From Rhizophagus clarus (Eukaryota > Glomeromycota > Glomeromycetes > Glomerales > Glomeraceae), in NCBI GenBank assembly GCA_015698045.1, contig BLAL01000156.1:1-64000 (forward strand): 64,000 nt of DNA. Reading direction: 5' to 3'. A program made the translations under genes and the position numbers. This document shows positions 21,776-33,225 of this stretch, one piece after another. The notes below the pieces were generated by a model. It was not told where the DNA came from. It searched no databases and saw only the letters and a list, made by a program, of their open reading frames with translations. Numbering within the stretch: the stretch's first letter is position 1; every line of letters starts with the position of its first letter.

Positions 21776-22375
21776 ATTGAGTTTTTGTGACTAAAAAAAA
21801 AGAGAAATAATAAGAAACGAAATAAAGCGATTTTACATTTATATTCATAAGTATCACAAACTTTCATTAAACTTTCAATCAAAAGTGTTTCGCGTAAATA
21901 TATAATAAAATCACGCGTCATTATAAGATATCTGAGATATCTTGGTTATACGGAGTCATCATATATCAGATATTATCATTTGATCATTTTGATCATTTAC
22001 ATATATACAGTGCTAGAATTTATTATAATCCAAATGCTTTTTATTATAAACAACGCGTAACTTTAATCAGAAAATGTTAGAGAAGCAAGTGAAATGTATG
22101 ATGCTATCAAAGAGGGAGGGAGTACGCGGATCCTAGGCCGTTTAATGCGAGTCCCAGCATCAAGTTATTTCCTTGCTCTCTCACATTTATGTAGTATCTA
22201 TGGCTAATCTTTTTCTATCACTATATCTAACTACGAGTTTTTCAACTTATACACTTTTCTTACACCGGATTTTCAAAATAAATTATCCCACCCATATCCA
22301 CAGAAATTCTGTCTATCTCTCCCAAACACGCCGATCATGTGAAATAATATTCCCCGCAATGAAACTTCTCCGAGA
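21776..22375. other. Intergenic region upstream of the CRN gene
   Basis: No gene is supported. The DNA holds AGATATCTGAGATATCTTGG palindromic stretches near 21926-21945 and TGATCATTTTGATCATTT near 21975-21995. The open plus-strand stretch at 22173-22379 has no domain and overlaps the 3' end of a minus-strand gene. Confidence 0.45.
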
Positions 22376-22755
22376 TTAAATAATTTCGAATCTACGGCAT
22401 AAATTCAGGAGATTAGCAACTGAGGTAAAAAAAATATTTTCAATTCACACTTACCATTACTATTAATTTTCGCAACATTCCATTCCGCCTGAAATTTATT
22501 ACCTAATGCATTACAATAAAGGTAATTCGATTTTTTTATTGCCCGTACGATACTGCACCAGATACCAAGAATTATTATTGTTAACACATTGCGCCAAATT
22601 TTGTTGAGAAGCGTGATGTTAAGGCATGTGATGAGATTCATGTGAATAGTTTCACTGCGTCTATTGTACACGTGATTGTCAAAGATTTTCTTGGTGAAGA
22701 TCAGAATGCCGATACATAGAAAGAAGAGTAATATATCCATTTTATTTTGGAACAT
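22376..22755 (-). CDS. Small membrane protein (2 exons), hypothetical
   Basis: Exon 1 runs from ATG 22755 (or 22740, which gives a tidier start directly before the hydrophobic segment) to 22455; exon 2 is 22419-22376. The GT..AG intron is 35 nt, short but in phase, and the joined frame ends at TAA. Two hydrophobic helices are visible (MDILLFFLCIGILIF near the start and VLTIIILGIWCSIV), suggesting a small secretory-pathway or membrane protein with a cytosolic basic tail. No family recognised. It lies between the CRN and the primase-helicase unit. Confidence 0.4.
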
Positions 22756-23117
22756 CTATAGAGACAGGAAAATCGATTAACATCGTGATGACATGTCTCA
22801 AGAAGCTAACCGAGCAATAAAATCAACATACCTTATTATTGTCGGAATATAAGAGTTCGTTTTAATCAAGGATATTAATGATGTAAATAATGGTATGTTA
22901 GATTGGTTTTGATTTTTTCGTTTTACTTGCACAAGGCGGATAAAAGAGTTCACTAACCAGGACATCACCTTTTTATATGATTCGCAGGATCGATTTTGGA
23001 ATACGCTTTTGGGGTAAATTATGTTAATATGATCGCATCACAAAAATCTGATCAACCTCCTCTCCTTAATTTAACACTATCCATATGTAAAGATCATCAA
23101 GGGCCCCCTTTTAATAA
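22756..23117. other. Intergenic sequence
   Basis: No gene is seen; the open plus-strand stretch at 22996-23214 overlaps the next repeat and has no domain. Confidence 0.4.
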
Positions 23118-23348
23118 TAACCAATCGGTCATCAATCTGATATGGTCGATTGGTAACCTATTGATAACTGGTAAATTCAACCGTACACCAATCAGTCATC
23201 AATCAGTCATATAACCAGTTGATAACTGATTTGGAATTTATACCTGATTGATGACCTATTGAAAGAATCAGTCATCAATAGGTATCCAATTGGTTACCAA
23301 TCAGTCACATGACCGATTGATGACCGATTTGACTCCATTTGACCTGTG
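23118..23348. mobile_element. MITE or solo end, CACAGGTC family
   Basis: Dense inverted and direct copies of ACCAATCGGTCATCAATC / GATTGATGACCGATT, ending ..TTTGACCTGTG (reverse: CACAGGTCAAATGGAGTC). About 85% similar over its whole length to 32340-32566. The left end is not defined. Termini starting CACAGGTC resemble the CACTGGTC ends at 1903 and 60935, so all may use related transposases. Confidence 0.65.
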
Positions 23349-23547
23349 GAGGCCCTTCAGTCTGGAATTCTCTCTGAATTGTCTGCTGAGAAGTGAGCAA
23401 AAAAAATACTACTAGATATTATCAGATGGAAGTTTTGCTAGTTTACCGCTTTTAGCGTCTTCTCAAATGATAGTGTCATTTTTCTTACCACTTTTCCGAG
23501 GCTCTAAGGGGATTTACTTTGCGAACCTAAGGGAAGGAATATATTCT
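23349..23547. other. Intergenic sequence
   Basis: No gene seen; separates the MITE from the left hairpin of the primase-helicase unit. Confidence 0.4.
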
Positions 23548-23603
23548 GAAGATAAGTTTTCTTCAGAAATATTATATAAAATAATGGAAGAAGACTTATC
23601 TTC
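23548..23603. repeat. Left hairpin flanking the primase-helicase gene
   Basis: Inverted repeat GAAGATAAGT..ACTTATCTTC enclosing TTATATAAAATAATGG. Bases 23551-23600 match 27414-27463 at about 85% in the same orientation, including the loop, so the two hairpins form a long direct repeat around the gene. Stem 17 bp with one mismatch. Confidence 0.85.
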
Positions 23604-23808
23604 GAATGAATGACCTATTTTTGTGAAGTCTAGTAATATATCCAGATTGTTTTATAATGAAATCTGCTTACGCAATATCAAATAAGTCTTAAATATCATT
23701 TGCAATTGACATATTGTTCACATTAAAATTGGAACTATCTTTAGTCTGCTTATTTTCCAAAAGATTTTCCATCAATAATTCATCGGGTGAGAGTTTACTA
23801 TACCCATA

Positions 23809-26800
23809 TCAAGTATCTTTCCCATTTTCCCAATAAATTTCCCTTCCTGTTTGGTATGAAGGTAACTCAGAAGCATCTTTGCTATCAAATGACCCAACCA
23901 GATGGTAATATTTGAGATTCTTATCTATAGCCTTAAATTTTAATCCATAAGTTGCGTAAAGTGATGCATTTAATAAACCAAGTTTTGCTCGAACTGTTTT
24001 TAATTCCAATTTTTTAGCACTGCGCGATGCATCTGTATTATCAAAAACTTGAGCCATTTTAGAGACTAAATCCTGGAGATATGATATCGACTCAGGGGAT
24101 TCCATGCGTGTTTTAACATCATTAGCTTTATAACGTATCCTATCGTCAATATCTTTAATGGGTGTACAATTTCTTAGCAACTCCAGACAAATTCGATGCT
24201 TCTCAGCCTGGGTTGCAGTTGTGAGCCTATCTTCTCTGTAATCTTTATAGGATATAGCCTCAATGGCCGTTTCATTATTAGTACTAGCATTTCGTAATTG
24301 CTTATAAGCCCTAAACCATTTCATGTGATTGTAATTCTCATACTTGGAGATGAAATTCTCGGTTAATGATTCAGGCGAAATCTTATAACATTCTACAATA
24401 TGATGCCGATCTAGAGATCGCATTTCTTCTAAAGTTTTTCTTGACTTGTTCTCTAGAAATTTGGCAGTCTCACGATCGACAATAGTAGCATTGGATATAT
24501 CTGATATCTCCTCTGCTTTAACGATAAAGGAATTCGCCTTCACGGCTTGAGATAATGATACAACATTTTCTTCAGACTTAGGAATGGGTTCTATAATGGA
24601 GATTATCATACCCGCCTCTCTGAGAAAATCGACCATTCTCCAATCAAATAAGCGCCGGGAATGAAATTTTTCCAGCATATAAGCCACCCACAATCGAACA
24701 GTCGGTACATCCTTATTCCAGATGATAGAATCTATATCTGGAAATATTCCTCTATTCTGAAGTTCTCGTGGTAGACATTCACGTCTAGCATTTAATAACC
24801 ACTGAAATAACCCCTTTTCTGTAATAGGAGCGTTAGATGATCTTTGCTTGATATGACATACATAATCCTTAATGCATCTCATACAGAATAACATCCGATT
24901 CGTTCTGGCATTTGTTTCTATGTAGCTATTAAAAAGACAAAATGCCCGCTCGAACTTTAGATTAGTACATGAAACTCCTATTTTTAAAGTGCTAGTATAA
25001 GCAACAAGGTCTACATTACTCCATGATTCTTTTACGTTATTAAAGTCATGAGCCTTTTCTACTAGATCAGATTTACCATGATATTCCTTGATCCGTAATT
25101 CTGAAAAATCAGTCTTAAGAGCGTGAACAATCCCTTGTACATCCTTCCTAAGATGGCAGATAAGTGATGCACTTGTCCGATTCTCAAAAGGTAATAAAGA
25201 CATTCGCTTGGCCCATTCCCAAAGTTCAGCTAATACTGTTTCTTTATTAGGAGCCAAGCGAAATGTCTTACCTCTCTGAGGCTGGAAAGTATTATGGATA
25301 ATAGAGAGAGGTATACCCTTACGAAGGGCCTTAATCCATTCAATATTGAGGTCAGTTAGGTCATTATCCATTACAATAATGCGCCTAGCCTCTTGGATTA
25401 ATTTATATAATTTCTCTATTGACTGCCCGGCCAAATGACTCTGTGCCTGAGCAATTATAGATACTATTTCATCAAGCCATAAGTCATATTGTATTGGGGA
25501 ACATTTACATTTTTTACTACATCTACAATTATTAGTAATACGGTGTAAACTCTCTATCTGGCATACTACCCTCTTGTGATCAGGTAGATTTATATTACCA
25601 TCGATATCACAATATGACTTAAGATTAAGTCTGGTAGTAACAGCATTCAAATAGGAGTGGCGTGTGGATAGTACTAGCAAATTTACACCATCAGATATAG
25701 TAAGATGTTCAAGAACATATGTTTTTCCTGTTTCCCAAGGTGATCCTACATAAATATCCCCTTCGTCAGGTAGTGGCCTCACATATCTCTCCTCATATAT
25801 TTCTGTCGCTGTAAGAGCTTCGTTATACTTAGTCCAGAATGGTAATTTTATGAAAGCTCTTGGGAAACCTGGACCCTTTATCTTGTGAGATGTGGGAGAT
25901 AAATTTTTATTATTTTGCTGAATTTTTTCTGCAATAGATGGGTCGCATTCAAAAACTACCCCCCGCTCGTCACTATTCTGCCGAAAACATTTTATGATAA
26001 ACCTCCCACTGCTAGCGTATACACGGCCGAACCACCGCTAATCCTTGTCATGTATACATTTACATAGTAGACATTCTAATGGACCTTTCCGGTTGAAATA
26101 TACAAAGTTTTCTGAGTCTTTTTCTTCGATAGTCCAATCCCTAAGATAGTTAGAATGCTTTTGCAAAACAAGGTTCGCGCATTTTTGCAATACATCTTGA
26201 CCCACGATTATTCTTAGTGGATTATTATTTTTTTCTTTACTAAGCATCTGAGGTCTTACTTCAAGTCCCAAACTAGGAGGAGGTTGAACCCTAACGTGAT
26301 CGAGTTCATTCCAGCCATTATCTAGAGAGAATTGGAGAATACGTTTCACCTGACCTTTTTTTGCTGATCCGATTAGGCGAAGGTTAAAATTTTGACCAGG
26401 TAACCCTCTGTCAATATACTTACCAAATTTTTCCCCAGTTATGGTATATACTAATTCAGTAAATGCTTTAAGTTCGTGATGATCAATAAGAAGAACCAGT
26501 GCGTATAAAATATGGTAGCTACACTTACTAGGGTCTGATGATGTAGTGATTACTAATCCATTGAGAATAACCTCCCAGCTACAATCAAGAATTCGATACA
26601 AAGCTCTTATGAAAGATAGGCAGATTCGAAAGAATACTTCTTGCGCCTTAATACCAGTTGCCTCCATATCTTCTTGTGAAGCATCTATGTCAATCATAGC
26701 TCTTAAAGGTTTTTGACCATTAATACATTCATGAATCTCAGATAAGCCATAAACTTCAGAAATGTCATCGGCAACGGAAAATTTTGGGGCATGATCGGCA

Positions 26801-27273
26801 TCTTGGTCGATTTTTATAACCAATTTATTTTCCACTTCACTTCGGTCATAAGCGTTATATAAACTAGAGCCTTTTTCATTCAGAAAGAGGAATGAATAGA
26901 TGGGGAGGCAATCCAACGATCCTTTATCATCTGACATATCTCTAGGCAATGATGAGAGGATCTCCCTAATGGCATTTAGCAAATCTTTAGGGAAAAATTT
27001 ACCATTGAAGTTTTCTTGCCTCAAAGTATATGTCACATTAACCTTTCGTTCTTTTACAGCTTCGGTAGTGCTGGTTGAAGCGCAGGAAGCTTCTTCATTA
27101 TCAGACCCATAATTAAACTTGTAGTTATTATAATCATCTGATCTACAATCAGAATCATTATCATTATAGCTATCTGTATCACTTAAGTATTCATCAGGGC
27201 TGGCATCATCGTAGCAAAGGGCTGGGGCGATTCCGGAGTGATCAGTTTGGTTGAAAATAGTTGAGGTATACAT
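23809..27273 (-). pseudogene. Primase-helicase fusion (AEP primase + origin-binding-type SF2 helicase), one TAG
   Basis: Open from ATG 27273 to 23809 (1155 codons) except for one in-frame TAG at 26038-26040. N-terminal half: acidic leader (1-75), then an archaeo-eukaryotic primase core with DID (195-197), SYH (252-254) and a third Asp (288, KYIDRGLPG) before a zinc motif CLLCKCIH (401-408) whose last Cys (IIKCFR) lies after the stop. C-terminal half: Walker A GSPWETGKT (about 510), DE box WLDEIVS (about 601), a Cys cluster CRCSKKCKC and a motif-VI-like RTNRMLFCMR (about 790), as in herpesvirus-type origin-binding helicases. The primase makes primers and the helicase opens DNA, so the pair suits replication of a mobile element. 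The stop splits the zinc motif; TGG or CAG to TAG is likely. Family calls are good; element origin is inferred. Confidence 0.8.
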
Positions 27274-27410
27274 GATGTTAGTTTGAAAATGTTTATATTA
27301 CATTATAAAATTCGAAAATGTTTAATTTATTTTTTTCGGTAAATGCAAAAAGAAACGATAGCGAACTTATTAAACAAATCGAAAAAAAAGGGCAACAGGA
27401 TATACATCAA
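27274..27410. promoter_or_regulatory. Upstream region of the primase-helicase gene
   Basis: Only 137 bp separate the start codon from the right hairpin. Holds TTATAAAATTCG near 27303-27314, a possible TATA element on the plus-strand view, but the gene reads the other way. No clear promoter can be assigned. Confidence 0.3.
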
Positions 27411-27466
27411 AAGGATAAGTCTTCTTCGTAATCATTATATAAAATATTGGAAGAAGACTTATCCTT
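27411..27466. repeat. Right hairpin flanking the primase-helicase gene
   Basis: Perfect 17-bp stem (AAGGATAAGTCTTCTTC, 27411-27427; complement at 27450-27466) around a 22-nt loop. Same 50-bp unit as 23551-23600. Together the hairpins bracket a 3.9-kb segment with only the replication gene inside. Confidence 0.9.
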
Positions 27467-27502
27467 CCTAGATATGTAGCTGGATATAATATAACAGCTC
27501 TT

Positions 27503-27887
27503 CTCGACTCCTCCTCACCGATATATGCCTCACGGCCAGTCATGAAAAATCCATTCAAAACAAAAAATTTTATATAATTTTGGGCGAACCGAGTTCGCTG
27601 AAATCTGCCAAGAAAAATTTTTATTAATACACCCATAGACTAGTAAAATAAAATATAAATTTGGTAGTACACCAAAGTAGAATAATATATAGGAAAGAAA
27701 ATAAGAGAAGTTATGCTTTGGTATACTACTGCCGATAGGCATCTCCAAACCTCCAACCAACCACCACCTCAAATGTGACGTGAAATTCTGAATGATCACG
27801 GAATTCAAAAATCAGCCTCTCCTCGACTCCTCCTCACCGATATATGCCTCACGGCCAGTCATGAAAAATCCATTCAAAACAAAAAAT
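27503..27887 (-). repeat. Two identical 66-bp repeats, 319 bp apart
   Basis: Bases 27503-27568 and 27822-27887 are identical (CTCGACTCCTCCTCACCGAT and on), flanking 253 bp of other sequence. Both encode the same minus-strand peptide (MTGREAYIGEEESRR) in open frames, which is probably incidental. Perfect identity in otherwise decayed DNA implies a recent duplication, a short dispersed repeat, or gene conversion. Confidence 0.85.
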
Positions 27888-29040
27888 AAAACCCAACCAG
27901 CATAATCCTCCCCAAAGGACCCTCGATAGCAAACAAAGAAGTCCAGAACTGCCACAAACCCCAAACAGTAAATAAGAAGACCTGCATTCAAAATGAGAAA
28001 TAAAAGCCAACCTGCATTCGTATAGCAATAATGAAACCAGAAGGACACACAAGTCCAAAATAAGAAATAAACCCAACATAGTGAAATAACCACAAAAAAC
28101 TCGCAGAGTAACGAAAAATAACAGATCTCTAGAAGTCTATAAAAACAAGATATAGCAATCAAAACAAGCAAATATCTACAAAACATTAAAATAGCCATAG
28201 AACAATAAAAACAATAACTTAGATAACAATATAGTGTTATCTGTTCACGAGACGCTTTGTGTGATTGGCTTTGATTACTCATTGTTAGTTAGATACTTTA
28301 GTAAAAACTTTGTTTAATTTATTTTTTTAGATACCTATATATTAACTATGTTTAATTACGATTTTTTTGGTATATTTGTTTGCTATTGGAAGGCGCAGTC
28401 TTAGGGCAATAGGTCATCTGGTATGAGAACTGATGATCTGTATATATAGGAGATCAGACCAAGGTCATCAACTTAGGAGAGATGTTATATATACCAAATA
28501 TTTTGGTCTAAAGAGCGGGTATTGCTCTTAGGACCAAATTAGGACCACTTTTTAGATCAGGAAAATAGTGAAATTGGCATTCTGAAGGCTTTAGAAATGT
28601 AAAATTGATACTTTTAGATCTGGTCCTTTGGTCTGAGAAATTTTTCCAAAAAGTTTTATATATATAGCGTTATATATGTATATGGTGTCTGGAGTTGGAT
28701 AATATTTTTGGGAATTGTCTTTAGACCATTAGACCACACTGATGTTGTATATGATTTTGCCTTTATTTCGCTGATTTAATGGTAATTTGATATGTTTTCT
28801 GGTCTGAGGACTGGTCTGAGGATGGTCTGAGGAGTATATATACGAGTTCAGACCAGGGGATATGGTATTTATCTATGGTATTGTTAGAGACGTGCCGTAA
28901 AGGCGCTGGGAGGCTAACTGGATAGGAGATCTAGTATGAATTCAAACGGAGTTGGGATGTATACTGGGGCTTGACCCAGGTGACCAGAGGTGAGCCCCGA
29001 TGACATATTACTTGAATATATTGCGATTAATCGTGATTAA
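27888..29040. other. Repeat-rich region with GGTCTGAG motifs
   Basis: No gene is supported. 28380-28870 carries many copies of GGTCTGAG/CAGACCA in both orientations (for example TGGTCTGAGGACTGG and GAGATCAGACCAAGG), looking like a terminal region of another non-autonomous element. 28880-28990 is a GC-richer block without coding or tRNA structure. The open minus-strand stretch 27812-28282 is hydrophobic and repetitive but has no domain. Confidence 0.5.
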
Positions 29041-29278
29041 TGTTACATTTGTAATACAAGTTTAAGAAAAGTTTGCTCGAACTTTTCTTAATTGTGATCA
29101 TATTACAATTGTAATACAAGTTTAAGAAAAGTTCACTCGAATTTTTCTTAATCGTGATCATGTTATATTTGTAATACAAGTTTAAGAAAAGTTCGCTCGA
29201 ATTTTTCTTAATTGTGATCATGTTATACAATTGTAATACAAGTTTAAGAAAAGTTCGCTCAAATTTTTCTTAATCGTG
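29041..29278 (-). repeat. Four tandem 60-bp units with internal hairpin
   Basis: Exact 60-bp period (29041, 29101, 29161, 29221). Each unit holds GTAATACAAGTTTAAGAAAAG, a GTTCGCTCGAAC-type inverted centre, and TTAATCGTGATCATG. Open frames on the minus strand follow from the period (60 is divisible by 3). A solo unit lies at 6120-6170 in opposite orientation. Confidence 0.9.
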
Positions 29279-32200
29279 TACAGGTCGAATGATGTCAAAT
29301 CGGCTATCAATCGGTTATCAATCGGCTATCAGGATTGATGAATAGTCAAATGAATCAATATTCAATCGGCAATAAATCATACTACCTGATTGATACTGGA
29401 TGATGTCAAAAATCAGCACCAAATCAGGTTGCCGATTGAAAGATCAATGATCGTCAATTGATCATCAATTGATGGTCAAATTATGGTCAAATTATGGTCA
29501 ATTGATGGTTGAAAGACCAATTTTTGTAAAATCATATAACGAATAATAAAATTTATTATAGCACATAATATTTAGAATTACAAATAAAATACATAGTATC
29601 TTTATTTATATTAATAAGTATTTAAAATAAAAATATTCATTATAATAATATGTTAGTATATGACTGATAAAGTTAGTAATATTTAATAAATAAATAGTAA
29701 AGCGTAAATATAAAAAGTTAGTAATAATTATAATAAAATACACAAATACAAAAAGTTAGTATTATGAAGAGTTTTTAGTAAAATATAGAAAAAAGAATAA
29801 CATTAGTAATATTAAAAAAAGGTAAAGTTAATATTATAATTTAATAAAAAGTGTATTTTTTTTTAAAAAATGTTATGAAATCTAAAAAAATTCTCTATTA
29901 AAAATATCTCATACAAACTCTTAGAAAACCTCAAAAAAAAAAATCTCTGAATCTTAGAAAATTCAAAAAAAAAAAAATCATTTCCTACACAAATCTTGGG
30001 ATATCTCAAAAAGATATCTCAAAAAAAAAAATTTTCTATCAAAAATATTCATATGAACCCTAAAAAATTTCACAAAAAAGGAATCTCTACCAAAATATCC
30101 CATATGAACTCTTAGGAAATCTCTCTCAAAAAAATTTTCTATCAAAAAATCCCTCCTATCAGATATCCTATACGAACCCTTCCCATATGAACTCTTAGGA
30201 ATTTTCAAAAAAATTTTTTACCAAAGATATCCCATACGAACCTTTACCATATGAATCACACTTGAAAAATCTTTATTAAAATATCTCATACGAACTCTTC
30301 CCACACGAACTCTAAGAAAATCTCACAAAAAAATTTTCTATCAGATATCCCATACGAACTCCTATACGAACTCTTAGAAAATCTCTTAAAAAAAATTTTC
30401 TATCAAAGAATCCCATACGAACCTTTTCCATACGAACTCTTAGAAATCTCTCAAGAAAATTTTTCTATTAAATAATCAATCCCATGCGAACGCTTCCAAT
30501 ATAAACTCTTGGTAAATACGAACTCTTCCCATATAAACTTAGAAAATCCTAAAAAAAAAATTTTCTATCAGATACCCATATGAACTCTTAGAAATCAAAA
30601 AAAAAAAATCTATTTATCAAATATATCCTATACGAATCTTAGGAAATCTCTCGAAAAAAATTTCCTATCATATATCCCATAGACTCATACGAACTCTTCC
30701 CACACGAACTCTAAGAAAAACTCTTAAAAAAAAATTTTCTATCAAAGAATCCCATACAAACCTTTTCCATATGAACTTTTAGAAATCTCTCAAAAAAAAA
30801 TTTTCTATTAAATAATCCCATGCGAACGCTTCCCATATGAACTCTTGGAAAATACGAACTCTTCCCATATAAACTTAAAAAATCCTAAAAAAAAAATTTT
30901 CTATCAGATACCCATATAAACTCTTAGAAATCAAAAAAAAAAAAAATCTATTTATCAAATATATCCTATACGATTCTTAGGAAATCTCTCGAAAAAAATT
31001 TCCTATCATATATCCCATAGATCCATACGAACTCTTCCCATATGAACTCTTAAAAAATCTCTCAAAAAAATTTTCTATCAAAGAATCCTATGTGAATTCT
31101 TTCTATACGAACCCTAAAAAATTTCACAAAAAAATTTTCTATCAGGTATCCCATACGAACTCTTCCCATATGAACTCTTAGAAAATTTCAAAAAAAATTT
31201 TCTATCAGATATCCCATATGAACCTTTCCCATATGAACACTTGGAAAATCTTTATCAAAATATCCTATACGAACTCTTCTCACACGAACTCTAAGAAAAA
31301 CTCTTAAAAAAAAATTTTCTATCAAAGAATCCCATACGAACCTTTTCCATATGAACTTTTAGAAATCTCTCAAAAAAAATTTTCTATTAAAGAATTCCAT
31401 CCCTAAAAAATTTAAAAAAAATTTTGTATCAGTTATCCCATACGAACTTTTTTGAACTCTTTCAAACTCTTCCTATACGAACTCTTAGAAAATCACAAAA
31501 AAAATTTTCTATCAAAGATATCCCATACGAACCCTTATTATATGAACACTTGAAAAATCTTTATTAAAATATCCCATACGAATCCTTCTCATACGACTCT
31601 TAGAAAATCTCTTAAAAAAAATTTTCTATTAAAGATATCCTATATGAATGCTTCCCATATGAACTCTTGGAAAATACGAACTCTTCCTATATAAATTTAG
31701 AAAATCACAAAAAAAAATTTTCTATCAGATACCCATATGAACTCTTAGAAATTAAAAAAAAAAAATCTATTTATCAAATACATCCTATACGAATCTTAGG
31801 AAATCTCTCAAAAAAAAAATTTCCTATCAGATATCCCATAGACCCATACGAACCCTTTCCATATGAACTCTTAGAAAATATCTTAAAAAAATTTTCTATC
31901 AGATATCCCATATGAATCCTTCCAATACGAACTCTTAGAAAATCTCTTAAAAAAAATTTTCTATTAAAGATATCCCATACGAACCTTTCCCATATGAATT
32001 CTTAGAAAATATGAACTCTTCCCATACAAACTCTCTCAAAACAAAATTTTCTATTAGATATCACATACGAACTGAACTCAGAAAATCTCTTAAAAAAAAA
32101 TTTTCTATCAGATATCCCATACGAACTCTTTCCATATGAACTCTTAGAAAATAAAAAAAATTTTCTATTAGATACCCTATACGAACTCTTAGAAATCTCA

Positions 32201-32566
32201 AAAAAAAAAGAATCTCTATTTATCAATACAAATCTCAGGAAATCTATCAAAAAAAATTTTCTATCAGAGTTTAAAATGGTTTATGAATGAAACGTTATTA
32301 TTGAAAAAATCTAAAAATCTGCTAATATATAATAAGCCAATTAGCAACCAATCGGTCATCAATCTGATATGTGACCTATTGATAACTGGTAAATTCAACT
32401 GTACATCAATCGGCCATCAATCAGTCATATGACCGGTTGATAACCAATTTGGATTTTATACCTGATTAATGACTGATTGAAAGAATCAGTCATCAATAGG
32501 TAACCAATCGGTTACCAATCAGTCACATGACCGATTGGTGACTGATTTGACTCCATTCGACCTGTG
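29279..32566. mobile_element. CACAGGTCG-ended transposon filled by a minisatellite
   Basis: Left end near 29279 (first CA mutated; CAGGTCGAATGATGTCAAAT) and right end ..CATTCGACCTGTG at 32566 are inverted; subterminal zones 29290-29520 and 32340-32560 have copies of ATCAATCGG/CCGATTG. Between them sits a 2.4-kb minisatellite and no gene. No target duplication was found. The pairing of ends is inferred from their better match to each other than to other ends in the window. Confidence 0.55.
29880..32270 (+). repeat. Degenerate minisatellite, about 60-75 bp units
   Basis: Some 35 units of the pattern ATCCCATACGAACTCTTCCC, ATATGAACTCTTAGAAAATC and a run TCTCAAAAAAAATTTTCTATCA. Units drop sub-blocks freely; larger blocks are duplicated (about 30480-30690 and 30830-31030 are close copies). 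A/T runs of variable length prevent stable reading frames. Confidence 0.9.
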
Positions 32567-32730
32567 TTTCGTAAGAGAAAAAAAAAATTAAACTAATTTT
32601 TTTTTTAAAAAAAAAAAATTAACTATTTATAAATCAAAAAATTTACAATCTCTTCCGGAGAACGAAATTCCTCGTTAAATGGCACGACCTCTGGTTCATT
32701 TTTACATTCGCTGATATTATGTCTGGGCTT
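32567..32730. other. AT-rich spacer
   Basis: Poly-A/T tracts followed by the 3' flank of the zinc-knuckle gene. No gene seen. Confidence 0.4.
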
Positions 32731-33225
32731 TCAATACCGTAAACAATAATTACCCCATTGATACTGCGATTTTAAATTGGGGCAATTTTTTACAGAATGG
32801 CCAAAATACTTACAAATTTTACAGGCCTCTTTATATTGATTGTATGGGATTATCCAATTGTTATTTGTAACGGATATTAACACATCCTTTGAAGAATACA
32901 AAATTCTTGGCGATACCGATGAAGAAGATGTTGACAGCGAGATGTAGGGAATAGTTACGTTACTCAGAGCTAACATTGATACATTGTGGAGTTGTTTTAG
33001 CTCTCCATAAGAAATCCCTGCTCTATTACAATTAATAAGTTCAAAATCTTCAACATCACTATCTTTATCTTTATCTTTATCTTTATCTTTATCGATAACT
33101 GTAATCATTATATGCTCGTTAATCAGTATACCGAAAGCTGTGAGTGTACTTCTTTGGTATGCCAAAGGTCTTTCGTTGTTATTTAGAATAGGGACGTGAA
33201 CATGTACTCCTTTGAAATCTTTCAT
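32731..33225 (-). CDS. CCHC zinc-knuckle protein, 164 residues
   Basis: ATG 33225 to a stop at 32731. Residues 43-54 are a (Lys-Asp)n tract encoded by a TTTATC microsatellite (33060-33095). A canonical CX2CX4HX4C zinc knuckle (CKICKYFGHSVKNC) lies near residue 135. The rest is unassigned, with a Ser-rich segment (YISLSTSSSSVSP). Zinc knuckles bind single-stranded nucleic acid and are typical of retroelement Gag and of derived host genes. This may be the 3' half of a decayed gag-like gene or a small stand-alone protein. It is open in this copy. Confidence 0.55.
   Translation of the reverse strand: MKDFKGVHVHVPILNNNERPLAYQRSTLTAFGILINEHIMITVIDKDKDKDKDKDSDVEDFELINCNRAGISYGELKQLHNVSMLALSNVTIPYISLSTSSSSVSPRILYSSKDVLISVTNNNWIIPYNQYKEACKICKYFGHSVKNCPNLKSQYQWGNYCLRY

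Noticed and set aside
27812..28282. 156-codon hydrophobic minus-strand frame
   Set aside because: Cys/Phe/Tyr-rich sequence with no domain, ending in the 66-bp repeat; composition follows AT-rich DNA rather than a membrane protein pattern.
28880..28990. Possible tRNA or SINE with A/B-box-like words
   Set aside because: GAATTCAAACGG is only weakly like a B-box and no cloverleaf can be drawn.
29041..29278. CRISPR-like appearance of the 60-bp array
   Set aside because: No unique spacers: whole 60-bp units repeat. The DNA is eukaryotic.
31667..31915. Open frames in the 29880-32270 minisatellite (also 29978-30208 and 32002-32250)
   Set aside because: Made of repeat units; frames change from unit to unit because of variable A/T runs.
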